From Gibbula magus (taxonomy: Eukaryota; Mollusca; Gastropoda; Trochida; Trochidae): a stretch of 64,000 bases of DNA. Position 1 is the first letter of the stretch. Every line of letters starts with the position of its first letter. Under the pieces are notes generated by a model, which was given only the letters and a program-made list of their open reading frames with translations, was not told where the DNA came from and searched no databases. The translations under genes were made by a program, and so were the position numbers. Location: assembly GCA_936450465.1 (NCBI GenBank), contig OW388300.1:39030358-39094357 (forward strand), read 5' to 3'. Positions 62,001-64,000 of the stretch are shown piece by piece.

Positions 62001-63445
62001 TTTCAGCAAATTTGAATGGACTGCAAGTTCTTAATAAAGACTTGTCCTGGGGCTAGTTACTGCACAATAATATAAGTACGTCGTCAGTCAGGAATAATTG
62101 TCAACATCAACACTATGTTCACCTCGTATGTTTAGCTCAGGCCTGAAAGCTAATAAAGCATGCAAATCCTGTTGAGCTACAGAGCCCGTGACTCTTCATT
62201 TCTTCATTGCTCAAATTACCTTCCCTTACTTTGTGTAAGCCAATCAAATTACTCACACAAGTCTAGTTTATATGGTTGTGTTTGATTAAAACAAATATTT
62301 CAAATAAAAAGCATCAACATTTGTGTATGTGTGACTCATTTGGAGAGGTATCTGCAATCGATAACTGTGATGTCACAACTCGAATTATGATCATGGTATT
62401 GACAAGTACGTTTTAACTGGACAAGTCAAGTTGGCTGTGCTCTGTGTTTGATTTGCAAACTCCGTAATCGAGTGTATTAATGTTTCCTCCAGTGCTTTTG
62501 GAAACTCAAATCACAGATGGATTTGAATCAAAGTATTTCTATTTCTAATCTTCAGGAACCACACAACAGAGATAGACCTGTTGTTCCACATCCTGCGCTG
62601 TTTCACTCACAGGTACATCCCACAGTTCCAGTTTGTCAAGGAGTTCCTCGACGAAACTGTGGCAACTGTAAGTACACATCACCATAGTAAACCTCATACT
62701 TATTAATTCAGAGTTAAGGAGGTAAGGTAGCCCATTGCGAGTGAAAAAGCTTCTGGTCGGCGCATCAATTTATTGTCTGTGCATGGCAACTTTTTATTGC
62801 CATTTAAAATAATAAATTAAGGATTTGCAAAATCATTTTACAAAACTCCAAAATCCATTGGTCCGCTAAATATGTGGATCTGCAGGAACGGATGTGTTAT
62901 TCTAGTTATTTTGATAAAAATGTACCCTTCTTCAGACATACACTGTTGAGTGGAAGAGGAAAGCTTTCTTCAAGTTTGTGGAAGTCTTCCATGATCCCAA
63001 CTGGCCTCAGGAGCTCAAAGCTAAGGTGAGTGCTTTTCGTCATCCAAGATAATGTTGAAAGAAGGAGGTTGGCAATATTTTGAAGGTTAGCAAATATCTG
63101 GCATCTGGTTAATAACAGTATGACCCAATAAGTACCTGTAATTACCTGTATGACCCAATAACTAACTGTAATTACCTGTATTATTTTCCTCATGCAGATT
63201 CTGCAGCACGTGTTGATCCCGTGTTTCCAAGTCTCGTTTGAACGTGGCGAGGGAGACCTTCTGATTGGCGGACACCCGGCACCGGACCAGGACAACGAAG
63301 ATAACGTCATCAGTATCTTCATCACGCGCATCATTGACCCAGAAAATCCATTTGGGACGTCTGACGCTGTCCGTATTCTCTTGCTTCAGTTCTCGTCTCT
63401 TCTGGTGGAGCAAGCGTCACCGCATATACATGACGCCGCCAACAA
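25950..63445 (+). CDS. TRRAP: TRRAP, 5' half (45 exons, about 1837 codons; gene continues past the right edge)
   Basis: TRRAP is a nuclear pseudokinase scaffold of the PIKK family that recruits the SAGA and TIP60/NuA4 acetyltransferase complexes to activators such as MYC and E2F. All 45 exons have AG acceptors and GT donors, and their phases join into one open frame of 5513 nt. Diagnostic stretches include [143 protein letters not shown] and [10 protein letters not shown]. This half is the HEAT-repeat solenoid; the FAT, pseudokinase and FATC regions are outside. The probable start is ATG 25971 ([11 protein letters not shown]), though an upstream coding exon is possible. Relative to vertebrates, the Pro-rich linker (exon 12) and the loop in exon 27 are shorter. 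Confidence 0.96.
26105..26318. repeat. Palindromic MITE related to family D (TRRAP intron 1)
   Basis: CCAACTCTTGCCAGTCTCCA and GCTGATTTAAGTCTTGCTGC pair with GCAAGGATTAAATCAGC and AGAGACTGGCATGTTATGCC at the right. It begins about 40 bp after the exon 1 donor. Confidence 0.7.
26737..26828. repeat. Short hairpin MITE, family F (copy 1)
   Basis: GCTGTCTTAGTGTTAAGATA faces TCTTAGTGCTAAGAGAGC around CGTAAGTCAATGTTAATG. A sister copy is at 49331-49424. Confidence 0.75.
26922..26971 (+). CDS. TRRAP: TRRAP exon 2
   Basis: It encodes [16 protein letters not shown], the counterpart of the vertebrate segment ending VSENFE. It completes an Ile codon split with exon 1. Confidence 0.9.
27180..27397. repeat. 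MITE family A, older copy in TRRAP intron 2
   Basis: It is in the opposite orientation to the copy at 949-1308 (it contains ACTATCATTATAAATGGGAA) and ends ATGTGCTACTGTACCTTTAA. The other end is eroded. Confidence 0.75.
27645..27755 (+). CDS. TRRAP: TRRAP exon 3
   Basis: It encodes [20 protein letters not shown] and ends AETNKQ, in phase 0 at both ends. It is the first HEAT helix pair after the N-terminus. Confidence 0.92.
28812..28916 (+). CDS. TRRAP: TRRAP exon 4
   Basis: It encodes [20 protein letters not shown] and ends [19 protein letters not shown] is highly conserved in TRRAP. An inverted retrotransposon fragment starts 32 bp downstream. Confidence 0.95.
28949..29424 (-). mobile_element. 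Truncated inverted piece of the tyrosine-recombinase retrotransposon (B repeat and tandem unit)
   Basis: Read on the minus strand, this is the 148-bp-unit region followed by a B repeat, as at about 15160-15630. It has several substitutions and lacks the terminal TATCAGCTTAAATC. It lies 32 bp after TRRAP exon 4. The divergence marks it as older than the 9269-15643 copy. Confidence 0.85.
29521..29628 (+). pseudogene. Degenerate duplicate of TRRAP exon 5 acceptor and 5' edge
   Basis: CTCATCTCTTCCAGATTGAA followed by AATGAAGAGAATGTG repeats the real exon start at 29800 and its upstream GCCAGTGATAGAAACTGG. The copy runs into unrelated sequence after about 34 coding bases and has no donor. Confidence 0.85.
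29630..29760. repeat. Palindromic element between exon 5 and its decoy
   Basis: AACCTTGCTGCATTTCAT pairs with AATTCAGCAAGGTT, and TTCTGTGTTAGTGTAGCAG pairs with CTGCTACGCTGGCACAGAA. A similar half-element precedes the decoy at 29440-29520. It resembles the internal arms of family D. Confidence 0.6.
29800..30078 (+). CDS. TRRAP: TRRAP exon 5
   Basis: It encodes [20 protein letters not shown] then [21 protein letters not shown] decayed copy of its first 30 nt with acceptor lies 0.2 kb upstream (29521-29628). Confidence 0.95.
30439..30605 (+). CDS. TRRAP: TRRAP exon 6
   Basis: It encodes [20 protein letters not shown] then [20 protein letters not shown], a near-invariant part of the N-terminal HEAT domain. 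The acceptor follows a CTTTCCCCCC tract. Confidence 0.96.
30606..34170 (+). other. Large TRRAP intron 6
   Basis: Apart from the hAT-like MITE at 32319-32950 I see no exon or gene in this 3.6-kb AT-rich intron. Short open frames (for example 31054-31248 and minus-strand 33671-34003) lack recognisable domains. Confidence 0.6.
32319..32950. mobile_element. hAT-like MITE (632 bp) with 8-bp target duplication
   Basis: The terminal inverted repeats are TAGAGGTGTGACGATACA on the left and TGTATCGTCACACCTCTA on the right. ATATTCAT stands directly outside both ends (32311-32318 and 32951-32958). The right part contains a CGTAT-type pentanucleotide run. No transposase is present. Confidence 0.88.
34171..34267 (+). 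CDS. TRRAP: TRRAP exon 7
   Basis: It encodes [20 protein letters not shown] and ends IYQ. It lies 3.6 kb beyond exon 6, across an intron that holds a hAT-like MITE. Confidence 0.95.
34687..34725 (+). repeat. (CTTAT)n microsatellite abutting the exon 8 acceptor
   Basis: About seven CTTAT units end 8 bp before the CAG of exon 8. The plus-strand repeat is pyrimidine-rich and can act as the polypyrimidine tract. Confidence 0.9.
34734..34866 (+). CDS. TRRAP: TRRAP exon 8
   Basis: It encodes [20 protein letters not shown] then [20 protein letters not shown]. Its acceptor (GGGACAG) sits directly behind a (CTTAT)n microsatellite that takes the place of the usual pyrimidine tract. Confidence 0.94.
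34986..35064 (+). CDS. TRRAP: TRRAP exon 9
   Basis: It encodes [20 protein letters not shown] and ends HESL plus a split Arg codon. Its phase matches both neighbours. Confidence 0.95.
35371..35466 (+). pseudogene. Degenerate duplicate of TRRAP exon 10 acceptor and 5' half
   Basis: CATCTTTCTTTGATCAGGCC is identical to the real acceptor region at 35500-35519. TGAGGTCTACACTGCCGCTC and CTCGCCGTTAACCTTT then match the exon with substitutions and indels that break the frame. Confidence 0.87.
35517..35721 (+). CDS. TRRAP: TRRAP exon 10
   Basis: It encodes [40 protein letters not shown] and [20 protein letters not shown] degenerate copy of its acceptor and first 90 nt lies at 35371-35466. Confidence 0.96.
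36343..36434 (+). CDS. TRRAP: TRRAP exon 11
   Basis: It encodes [20 protein letters not shown] and ends LILQK plus a Cys codon split with exon 12. Confidence 0.93.
36756..36936 (+). CDS. TRRAP: TRRAP exon 12, low-complexity linker
   Basis: It encodes a Thr/Ser/Lys/Glu/Pro-rich linker ([20 protein letters not shown], then [15 protein letters not shown]). It occupies the place of the long Pro/Ala linker of vertebrate TRRAP and is poorly conserved. The donor GTCTGT is weak but the phase fits. Confidence 0.85.
37117..37150 (+). pseudogene. Degenerate duplicate of TRRAP exon 13 5' edge
   Basis: AAAACCGGTTTGGTGTGACT after an ATTAG mirrors AGAACCGGTTTGGTGTCACT after the real acceptor at 37229. Similarity stops after about 30 nt. 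Confidence 0.75.
37230..37368 (+). CDS. TRRAP: TRRAP exon 13
   Basis: It encodes [20 protein letters not shown] then [39 protein letters not shown] is a hallmark of the family. A 30-nt decoy of its 5' end is at 37117-37150. Confidence 0.96.
37579..37851 (+). mobile_element. tRNA-headed SINE copy 1 (5'-shortened)
   Basis: A 13-bp target duplication, CTCCTTGTAATCA, flanks it (37566-37578 and 37852-37864). It retains the B-box GGTTCGAATCC and the 3' tail of TCAC repeats. Confidence 0.9.
38455..38599 (+). CDS. TRRAP: TRRAP exon 14
   Basis: It encodes [20 protein letters not shown] then [14 protein letters not shown]. An old SINE copy begins 27 bp into the following intron. Confidence 0.95.
38626..38931 (+). 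mobile_element. tRNA-headed SINE copy 2 (old)
   Basis: It is diverged from the others throughout. TTTATCATTTCA flanks it at 38614-38625 and 38932-38943. It ends in ATCACCTCACC. Confidence 0.85.
39127..39240. repeat. Fragment related to the GTATAAGTCGACC-type element
   Basis: ACCATATTCTCTCGGGTATA and later Pro-codon-like CCCACCCCCAACTT resemble the terminal region of the element at 58317-59338. No matching right end was found. Confidence 0.4.
39484..39541 (+). CDS. TRRAP: TRRAP exon 15
   Basis: It encodes [19 protein letters not shown] and ends in phase 0 before GTAAGA. Confidence 0.95.
39731..39841. repeat. Hairpin element, family G (copy 1)
   Basis: TCTGGATAACAACT pairs with AGTTGTTATCCAGA around CGTTTCGGAGTAAATGCTTA. 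Copy 2 lies at 54673-54806, and a half copy near 60722-60765. Confidence 0.75.
39890..40118. repeat. MITE family E (copy 2, TRRAP intron 15)
   Basis: GACTGCGTCGAGGATAAAAA on the left pairs with TTTTTATCCTGGACGCAGT on the right. It matches 19110-19339. Confidence 0.8.
40388..40441 (+). CDS. TRRAP: TRRAP exon 16
   Basis: It encodes [18 protein letters not shown], 18 codons with phase 0 at both ends. Confidence 0.94.
40884..40922 (+). CDS. TRRAP: TRRAP exon 17 (13-codon microexon)
   Basis: It encodes [13 protein letters not shown], matching the family's PYMVERI...NYALQ. It is supported by a TTTTTTTCAG acceptor and a GTGAGT donor. Confidence 0.93.
41357..41520. repeat. Foldback element, family H
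   Basis: AAGGGGGGAGGTACC pairs with GGTACCTCCCCCCTT, and AACTGTTGTGATGAATGA pairs with TCATTCATCACAACAGTT. Confidence 0.82.
41599..41695 (+). CDS. TRRAP: TRRAP exon 18
   Basis: It encodes [20 protein letters not shown] then [12 protein letters not shown] plus one base of Ser. Confidence 0.95.
41728..41850 (-). mobile_element. Possible minus-strand SINE 3' end
   Basis: GAGTGAGTGAGTTATTGTTT then AATGCCGCTT is the reverse complement of the SINE tail (AAGCGGCGTTAAAC...ACTCACTCAC). Similarity fades beyond that. Confidence 0.5.
41920..42014 (+). CDS. TRRAP: TRRAP exon 19
   Basis: It encodes [20 protein letters not shown] then [11 protein letters not shown]. Confidence 0.95.
42132..42395. repeat. 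MITE family I (copy 1)
   Basis: Its ends are TTAACCCTCAAATTGC and GTAAAGTAAGGGTTAA. Internal ACTTGGAGTCGCTGGCCAGT is shared with copies at 43206-43447 and 61300-61558. Confidence 0.75.
42560..42980. repeat. MITE family J (copy 1), ends near exon 20 acceptor
   Basis: It contains nested palindromes: CACGAGTGGCGCAGCCACGA, ATGACGTCAT repeats, and TTATTTCACTGAGTAGAATA facing its complement. It matches 57579-57950 over its whole length. Confidence 0.78.
43008..43173 (+). CDS. TRRAP: TRRAP exon 20
   Basis: It encodes [20 protein letters not shown] and [20 protein letters not shown] ends about 30 bp before its acceptor, and its 3' edge with donor is duplicated at 43448-43495. Confidence 0.96.
43206..43447. 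repeat. MITE family I (copy 2), between exon 20 and its decoy
   Basis: TTAACCCTCAAGTTGCTATA starts it and ACTGGGAGTCGCTGACACGG is internal. The right terminus is missing where the duplicated exon edge begins. Confidence 0.7.
43448..43495 (+). pseudogene. Degenerate duplicate of TRRAP exon 20 3' edge and donor
   Basis: TTCTTCCCTTGATGCCAAAC then CTCTTGCAAGGTAATGG copies the real exon end at 43145-43180 with a few substitutions. The GTAATGG donor is intact in the copy. Confidence 0.87.
43838..44004 (+). CDS. TRRAP: TRRAP exon 21
   Basis: It encodes [20 protein letters not shown] then [20 protein letters not shown], almost identical to vertebrate TRRAP. Confidence 0.97.
44193..44282 (+). CDS. 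TRRAP: TRRAP exon 22
   Basis: It encodes [20 protein letters not shown] then [10 protein letters not shown]. Confidence 0.97.
44582..44692 (+). CDS. TRRAP: TRRAP exon 23
   Basis: It encodes [20 protein letters not shown] then [12 protein letters not shown]. Confidence 0.96.
45143..45459 (+). mobile_element. Full-length tRNA-headed SINE copy 3 (317 bp)
   Basis: TTGATCTTATGA flanks it at 45131-45142 and 45460-45471. The head has an A-box-like TAGCGCAGTGG and a B-box GGTTCGAATCC. The body is shared with the other copies and the tail is ACTCACCTCACCTCACC. The head is a tRNA relic, not a tRNA gene. Confidence 0.93.
45512..45601 (+). CDS. TRRAP: TRRAP exon 24
   Basis: It encodes [20 protein letters not shown] then PIMLPVEK. 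It is less conserved than its neighbours but keeps phase 0 at both ends. A full-length SINE lies 40 bp upstream. Confidence 0.92.
45602..46410 (+). other. TRRAP intron 24
   Basis: Nothing is recognised in this 0.8-kb AT-rich intron. Open frames at 45536-45739 and 45761-45952 are exon read-through or chance. Confidence 0.5.
46411..46562 (+). CDS. TRRAP: TRRAP exon 25
   Basis: It encodes [20 protein letters not shown] then [18 protein letters not shown]. Confidence 0.94.
47072..47172 (+). CDS. TRRAP: TRRAP exon 26
   Basis: It encodes [20 protein letters not shown] then [13 protein letters not shown]. The family has KTFEQALTGAF here. Confidence 0.93.
47529..47800 (+). CDS. TRRAP: TRRAP exon 27
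   Basis: It encodes [59 protein letters not shown] and [10 protein letters not shown]. The loop after CGPF is shorter than in vertebrates. The acceptor TATTAAAG lacks a strong pyrimidine tract. Confidence 0.95.
48155..48240 (+). CDS. TRRAP: TRRAP exon 28
   Basis: It encodes [20 protein letters not shown] then RAWYAKYG plus a split Gly codon. Confidence 0.95.
48404..48515 (+). CDS. TRRAP: TRRAP exon 29
   Basis: It encodes [20 protein letters not shown] then [15 protein letters not shown]. Confidence 0.96.
48663..48878. repeat. Foldback element, family K
   Basis: AAAGTGAAAGGAGTGACTGC and GAACACTGTTCTAAGCATGC pair with GAACAGTGTTCGCAGTCACT and CCTTTCACTT at the right. A half-related fragment is near 43500-43625. 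It lies in TRRAP intron 29. Confidence 0.8.
49331..49424. repeat. Short hairpin MITE, family F (copy 2)
   Basis: GCTGTCTTAGTGCTAAGATA faces TATCTAAGCGCTAAGAG. It matches 26737-26828. Confidence 0.75.
49517..49819 (+). mobile_element. tRNA-headed SINE copy 4
   Basis: AACTCGCTTAAATCCA at 49501-49516 and AACTCACTTAAATCCA at 49820-49835 are the target duplication (one mismatch). It has a near-complete head with GGTTCGAATCC and a small internal deletion. Confidence 0.9.
49916..50101 (+). CDS. TRRAP: TRRAP exon 30
   Basis: It encodes [20 protein letters not shown], then [20 protein letters not shown] and RDQ. A SINE lies 80 bp upstream. Confidence 0.95.
50585..50734 (+). CDS. TRRAP: TRRAP exon 31
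   Basis: It encodes [40 protein letters not shown] and [10 protein letters not shown]. Confidence 0.97.
51543..51629 (+). CDS. TRRAP: TRRAP exon 32
   Basis: It encodes [20 protein letters not shown] then QEHNVFFSE. Confidence 0.96.
51794..51890 (+). CDS. TRRAP: TRRAP exon 33
   Basis: It encodes [20 protein letters not shown] then [12 protein letters not shown]. Its 3' edge and adjacent intron are duplicated at 51958-52074 with the donor destroyed. Confidence 0.95.
51958..52074 (+). pseudogene. Degenerate duplicate of TRRAP exon 33 3' edge and intron start
   Basis: ACCAACCTGGTTCGCTTAAA then AAAAGTGCTTTTC matches the exon end at 51857-51890. The donor GTAAGT has become ATAAGT. The adjoining intron (TTCTCTGAATGGAACATAAA) is duplicated too. 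Confidence 0.88.
52376..52572 (+). mobile_element. 5'-truncated SINE copy 5, inserted on the exon 34 splice acceptor
   Basis: The direct repeat GGACAGGTGC at 52366-52375 and 52573-52582 is its target duplication. The target covered the acceptor AG and the first four bases of exon 34. The SINE tail (TAACTCATTAACTCACTCAC) now occupies the pyrimidine-tract position. Confidence 0.92.
52579..52700 (+). CDS. TRRAP: TRRAP exon 34, spliced from a SINE-duplicated acceptor
   Basis: It encodes [20 protein letters not shown] then [20 protein letters not shown]. The ten bases spanning its acceptor and first four coding bases (GGACAGGTGC) also stand at 52366-52375 on the far side of a SINE, so they are the SINE's target-site duplication. 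Using the upstream acceptor would run into an in-frame stop inside the SINE. Confidence 0.95.
52916..54535. mobile_element. Outer hAT-like nonautonomous element (TRRAP intron 34)
   Basis: Ends are CAGGGGTTGAAATTAAC and GCTAATTTCGAACCCTG. Outside them are ATGACAAA (52908-52915) and ATGTCAAA (54536-54543), an 8-bp duplication with one change. A second element is nested inside. Confidence 0.8.
53055..54447. mobile_element. Inner hAT-like nonautonomous element (1393 bp), nested
   Basis: Ends are CAGGGATGCAGA and TCTGCATCCCTG. Perfect 8-bp duplication CTTCGGAC is at 53047-53054 and 54448-54455. The interior is AT-rich with no transposase ORF. Confidence 0.9.
54673..54806. repeat. Hairpin element, family G (copy 2)
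   Basis: AAGAACAGGAAGATTTTCTG pairs with CAGACAATCTTCCTGTTCTT around ATACTCCGAAACATTGTG. Confidence 0.78.
55004..55174 (+). CDS. TRRAP: TRRAP exon 35
   Basis: It encodes [40 protein letters not shown] and [14 protein letters not shown]. Confidence 0.95.
55724..55795 (+). CDS. TRRAP: TRRAP exon 36
   Basis: It encodes [20 protein letters not shown], matching the family's HLRKW-E-V segment before exon 37. Confidence 0.92.
56186..56305 (+). CDS. TRRAP: TRRAP exon 37
   Basis: It encodes [20 protein letters not shown] then [16 protein letters not shown]. Its 3' edge recurs twice downstream as decayed copies (56400-56510 and 56575-56700). Confidence 0.95.
56400..56510 (+). pseudogene. First degenerate duplicate of TRRAP exon 37 3' edge
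   Basis: TTGTATCTCCTTGTTCTTCG and CCCTGCTAATTGAGGTATGA copy the real exon end at 56264-56311. Downstream CAGTTGATCATTGAATTGTA repeats the intron too. Confidence 0.85.
56575..56700 (+). pseudogene. Second degenerate duplicate of TRRAP exon 37 3' edge
   Basis: TTTGTTCACCGTGGAGAGAG then GGCGCTTCTTATTGAG is closer to the exon than the first copy, but one G of the donor junction is missing. Confidence 0.83.
56760..56879 (+). CDS. TRRAP: TRRAP exon 38
   Basis: It encodes [20 protein letters not shown] then [25 protein letters not shown] is strongly conserved. Confidence 0.95.
57301..57393 (+). CDS. TRRAP: TRRAP exon 39
   Basis: It encodes [20 protein letters not shown] then [11 protein letters not shown]. 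Confidence 0.93.
57579..57950. repeat. MITE family J (copy 2), ends near exon 40 acceptor
   Basis: ACGAGTGGCGCAGCCACGTG, TTATGACGTCATACTATTGT and GAAAATATAATAAAA match the copy at 42560-42980. Confidence 0.78.
58006..58131 (+). CDS. TRRAP: TRRAP exon 40
   Basis: It encodes [20 protein letters not shown] then [26 protein letters not shown] copy ends about 60 bp before it. Confidence 0.94.
58192..60026. mobile_element. Outer nonautonomous DNA element in TRRAP intron 40
   Basis: Terminal inverted repeats are CAGTGCTCCAGATAA and TTATCTGGAGCACTG. TACTTA stands outside both ends. It carries the 58317-59338 element inside and no transposase. Confidence 0.78.
58317..59338. mobile_element. Inner DNA element with TACCGTATATTACCGGGTAT termini
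   Basis: The right end is ATACCCGGTAATATACGGTA, a perfect inverted match of 20 bp, and the repeat continues as AAGTCGA. GTATAAGTCGACCCC recurs three times at the left and once at the right as subterminal repeats. The superfamily is not clear to me. Confidence 0.85.
60040..60598. repeat. MITE family A, enlarged copy
   Basis: It contains CCCATTTATAATGATAGTTT and ATGGCGGCCATTTTAATGTG as in 949-1308 and ends TGTGCTACTGCCCCTTTAA. About 200 bp of unrelated AT-rich DNA interrupts it near its right end. Confidence 0.78.
61053..61112 (+). CDS. TRRAP: TRRAP exon 41
   Basis: It encodes [20 protein letters not shown], exactly 20 codons, after a 2.9-kb intron full of nested elements. Confidence 0.93.
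61300..61558. repeat. MITE family I (copy 3)
   Basis: TTAACCCACAAGTTGCTATA starts it and TGCAAGTTAAGGGTTAA ends it. It lies 40 bp before TRRAP exon 42. Confidence 0.75.
61600..61667 (+). CDS. TRRAP: TRRAP exon 42
   Basis: It encodes [20 protein letters not shown] then FF plus a split Arg codon. Confidence 0.93.
61710..61958 (+). mobile_element. 5'-truncated SINE copy 6
   Basis: TCATACTTGCC flanks it at 61699-61709 and 61959-61969. It starts in the body at GGCCACGGCAACTTTG and ends ACTCACCTCACCTCTCC. Confidence 0.9.
62556..62667 (+). CDS. TRRAP: TRRAP exon 43
   Basis: It encodes [20 protein letters not shown] then [17 protein letters not shown]. Confidence 0.95.
62936..63025 (+). CDS. TRRAP: TRRAP exon 44
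   Basis: It encodes [20 protein letters not shown] then [10 protein letters not shown]. Confidence 0.94.
63198..63445 (+). CDS. TRRAP: TRRAP exon 45 (last in window)
   Basis: It encodes [40 protein letters not shown] and [16 protein letters not shown]. The GTAAAT donor leaves two bases for the next exon beyond the window. Confidence 0.95.
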
Positions 63446-64000
63446 GTAAATATCTCTGTCTCCATATTTGTATTGACCTGTATTATATTTATTTGATTGA
63501 TCATTCACTATATACATGTATATTCTATTTTGCTATCCCACACATCAATTATAACTAAGCCAACTAAATTAATTAATAACACAAGGGTCAAGTCACACAT
63601 ACTCTTTGATGTTTGTAATCAAATGCATTGAACACAAGTGGAGTTTCAAAATTTGCTTCAGCTATAATTTTCCATTGAAAAATATATATCTGATCCAAAT
63701 AATAAATTCTCATTGTTTAATTCATAATGTGTCATGTATGACTCGTTTGGGGAGGAATCTGCACTACCCATAATGCATCTGATGAAACAACTCGAGTTGT
63801 TCTCACAAAAAAGGAGAGTGTGTTTTTGACTCAACAGCTGTTCTTGCCGTTCGATTAGCGAACTCGACACTCAAGTCTGCAAATCAATGTCAGCCTGTGT
63901 TCAGTGATTTCACAACTTACTATGAAGTGTCTTTATGATAAGAGTTCACTAAGTCAAGCTATTTATGATGGAGATAATTTGAAACTCAAATACTGAACAT
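63446..64000 (+). other. TRRAP intron 45 (cut by window edge)
   Basis: No exon is seen. Positions 63720-63880 resemble 62320-62495 (GTATGACTCGTTTGGGGAGG against GTGTGACTCATTTGGAGAGG, later CGAACTC and CTCAAGT-type pieces), so both are probably copies of one more dispersed repeat. Confidence 0.5.

Overview
This is a eukaryotic nuclear window with two split protein-coding genes, one small single-exon gene candidate and many transposable elements. The intron-rich genes, the many short palindromic DNA elements and a tRNA-headed SINE family with a CTCACCTCACC-type tail suggest a marine invertebrate, most likely a mollusc. A gastropod such as abalone is my best guess from memory of that SINE style, and I could not check it.

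Left edge (131-3768, minus strand): the 5' half of a polypeptide N-acetylgalactosaminyltransferase (GALNT) gene in four exons. They encode the membrane anchor, stem and most of the catalytic GT-A domain. The gene runs off the left edge. Its introns and upstream region (1-6400) carry several MITE and foldback families.

6400-25950: a gene-poor, repeat-rich stretch. Its centrepiece is a nearly intact 6.4-kb tyrosine-recombinase retrotransposon (9269-15643) with split direct repeats (A1-ORFs-B1A2-B2), a zinc-knuckle Gag-like ORF, an RT/RNase H ORF and a tyrosine recombinase ORF. Directly after it lies about 1.4 kb of an unusual CTTCGC-word mosaic repeat that switches strand at perfect palindromes. 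Next come a small minus-strand gene candidate for a His-rich, Glu-Pro-repeat protein (17771-18187), a 156-bp CT microsatellite, and decayed LINE remains ending in a (TTATC)n tail.

25950-63445 (plus strand): the 5' half of TRRAP, the giant HEAT/FAT-domain PIKK-like scaffold of the SAGA and TIP60 histone acetyltransferase complexes. I resolve 45 exons (5513 nt, about 1837 codons) whose phases join without a break. The gene runs off the right edge. Its introns hold six SINE copies with clear target-site duplications, nested hAT-like elements with 8-bp duplications, a hAT-like MITE, a truncated inverted piece of the retrotransposon, and several MITE families.

The most interesting points are: (1) a SINE inserted exactly on a TRRAP splice acceptor, whose target-site duplication copied the acceptor so that the exon is now spliced from the duplicate; (2) seven degenerate tandem copies of exon edges at six TRRAP exons; (3) the retrotransposon's B1/A2 junction, which is a 47-bp palindrome and the likely recombinase site, and a single in-frame UGA between Gag and RT with no usable RT start codon; (4) the CTTCGC foldback array.
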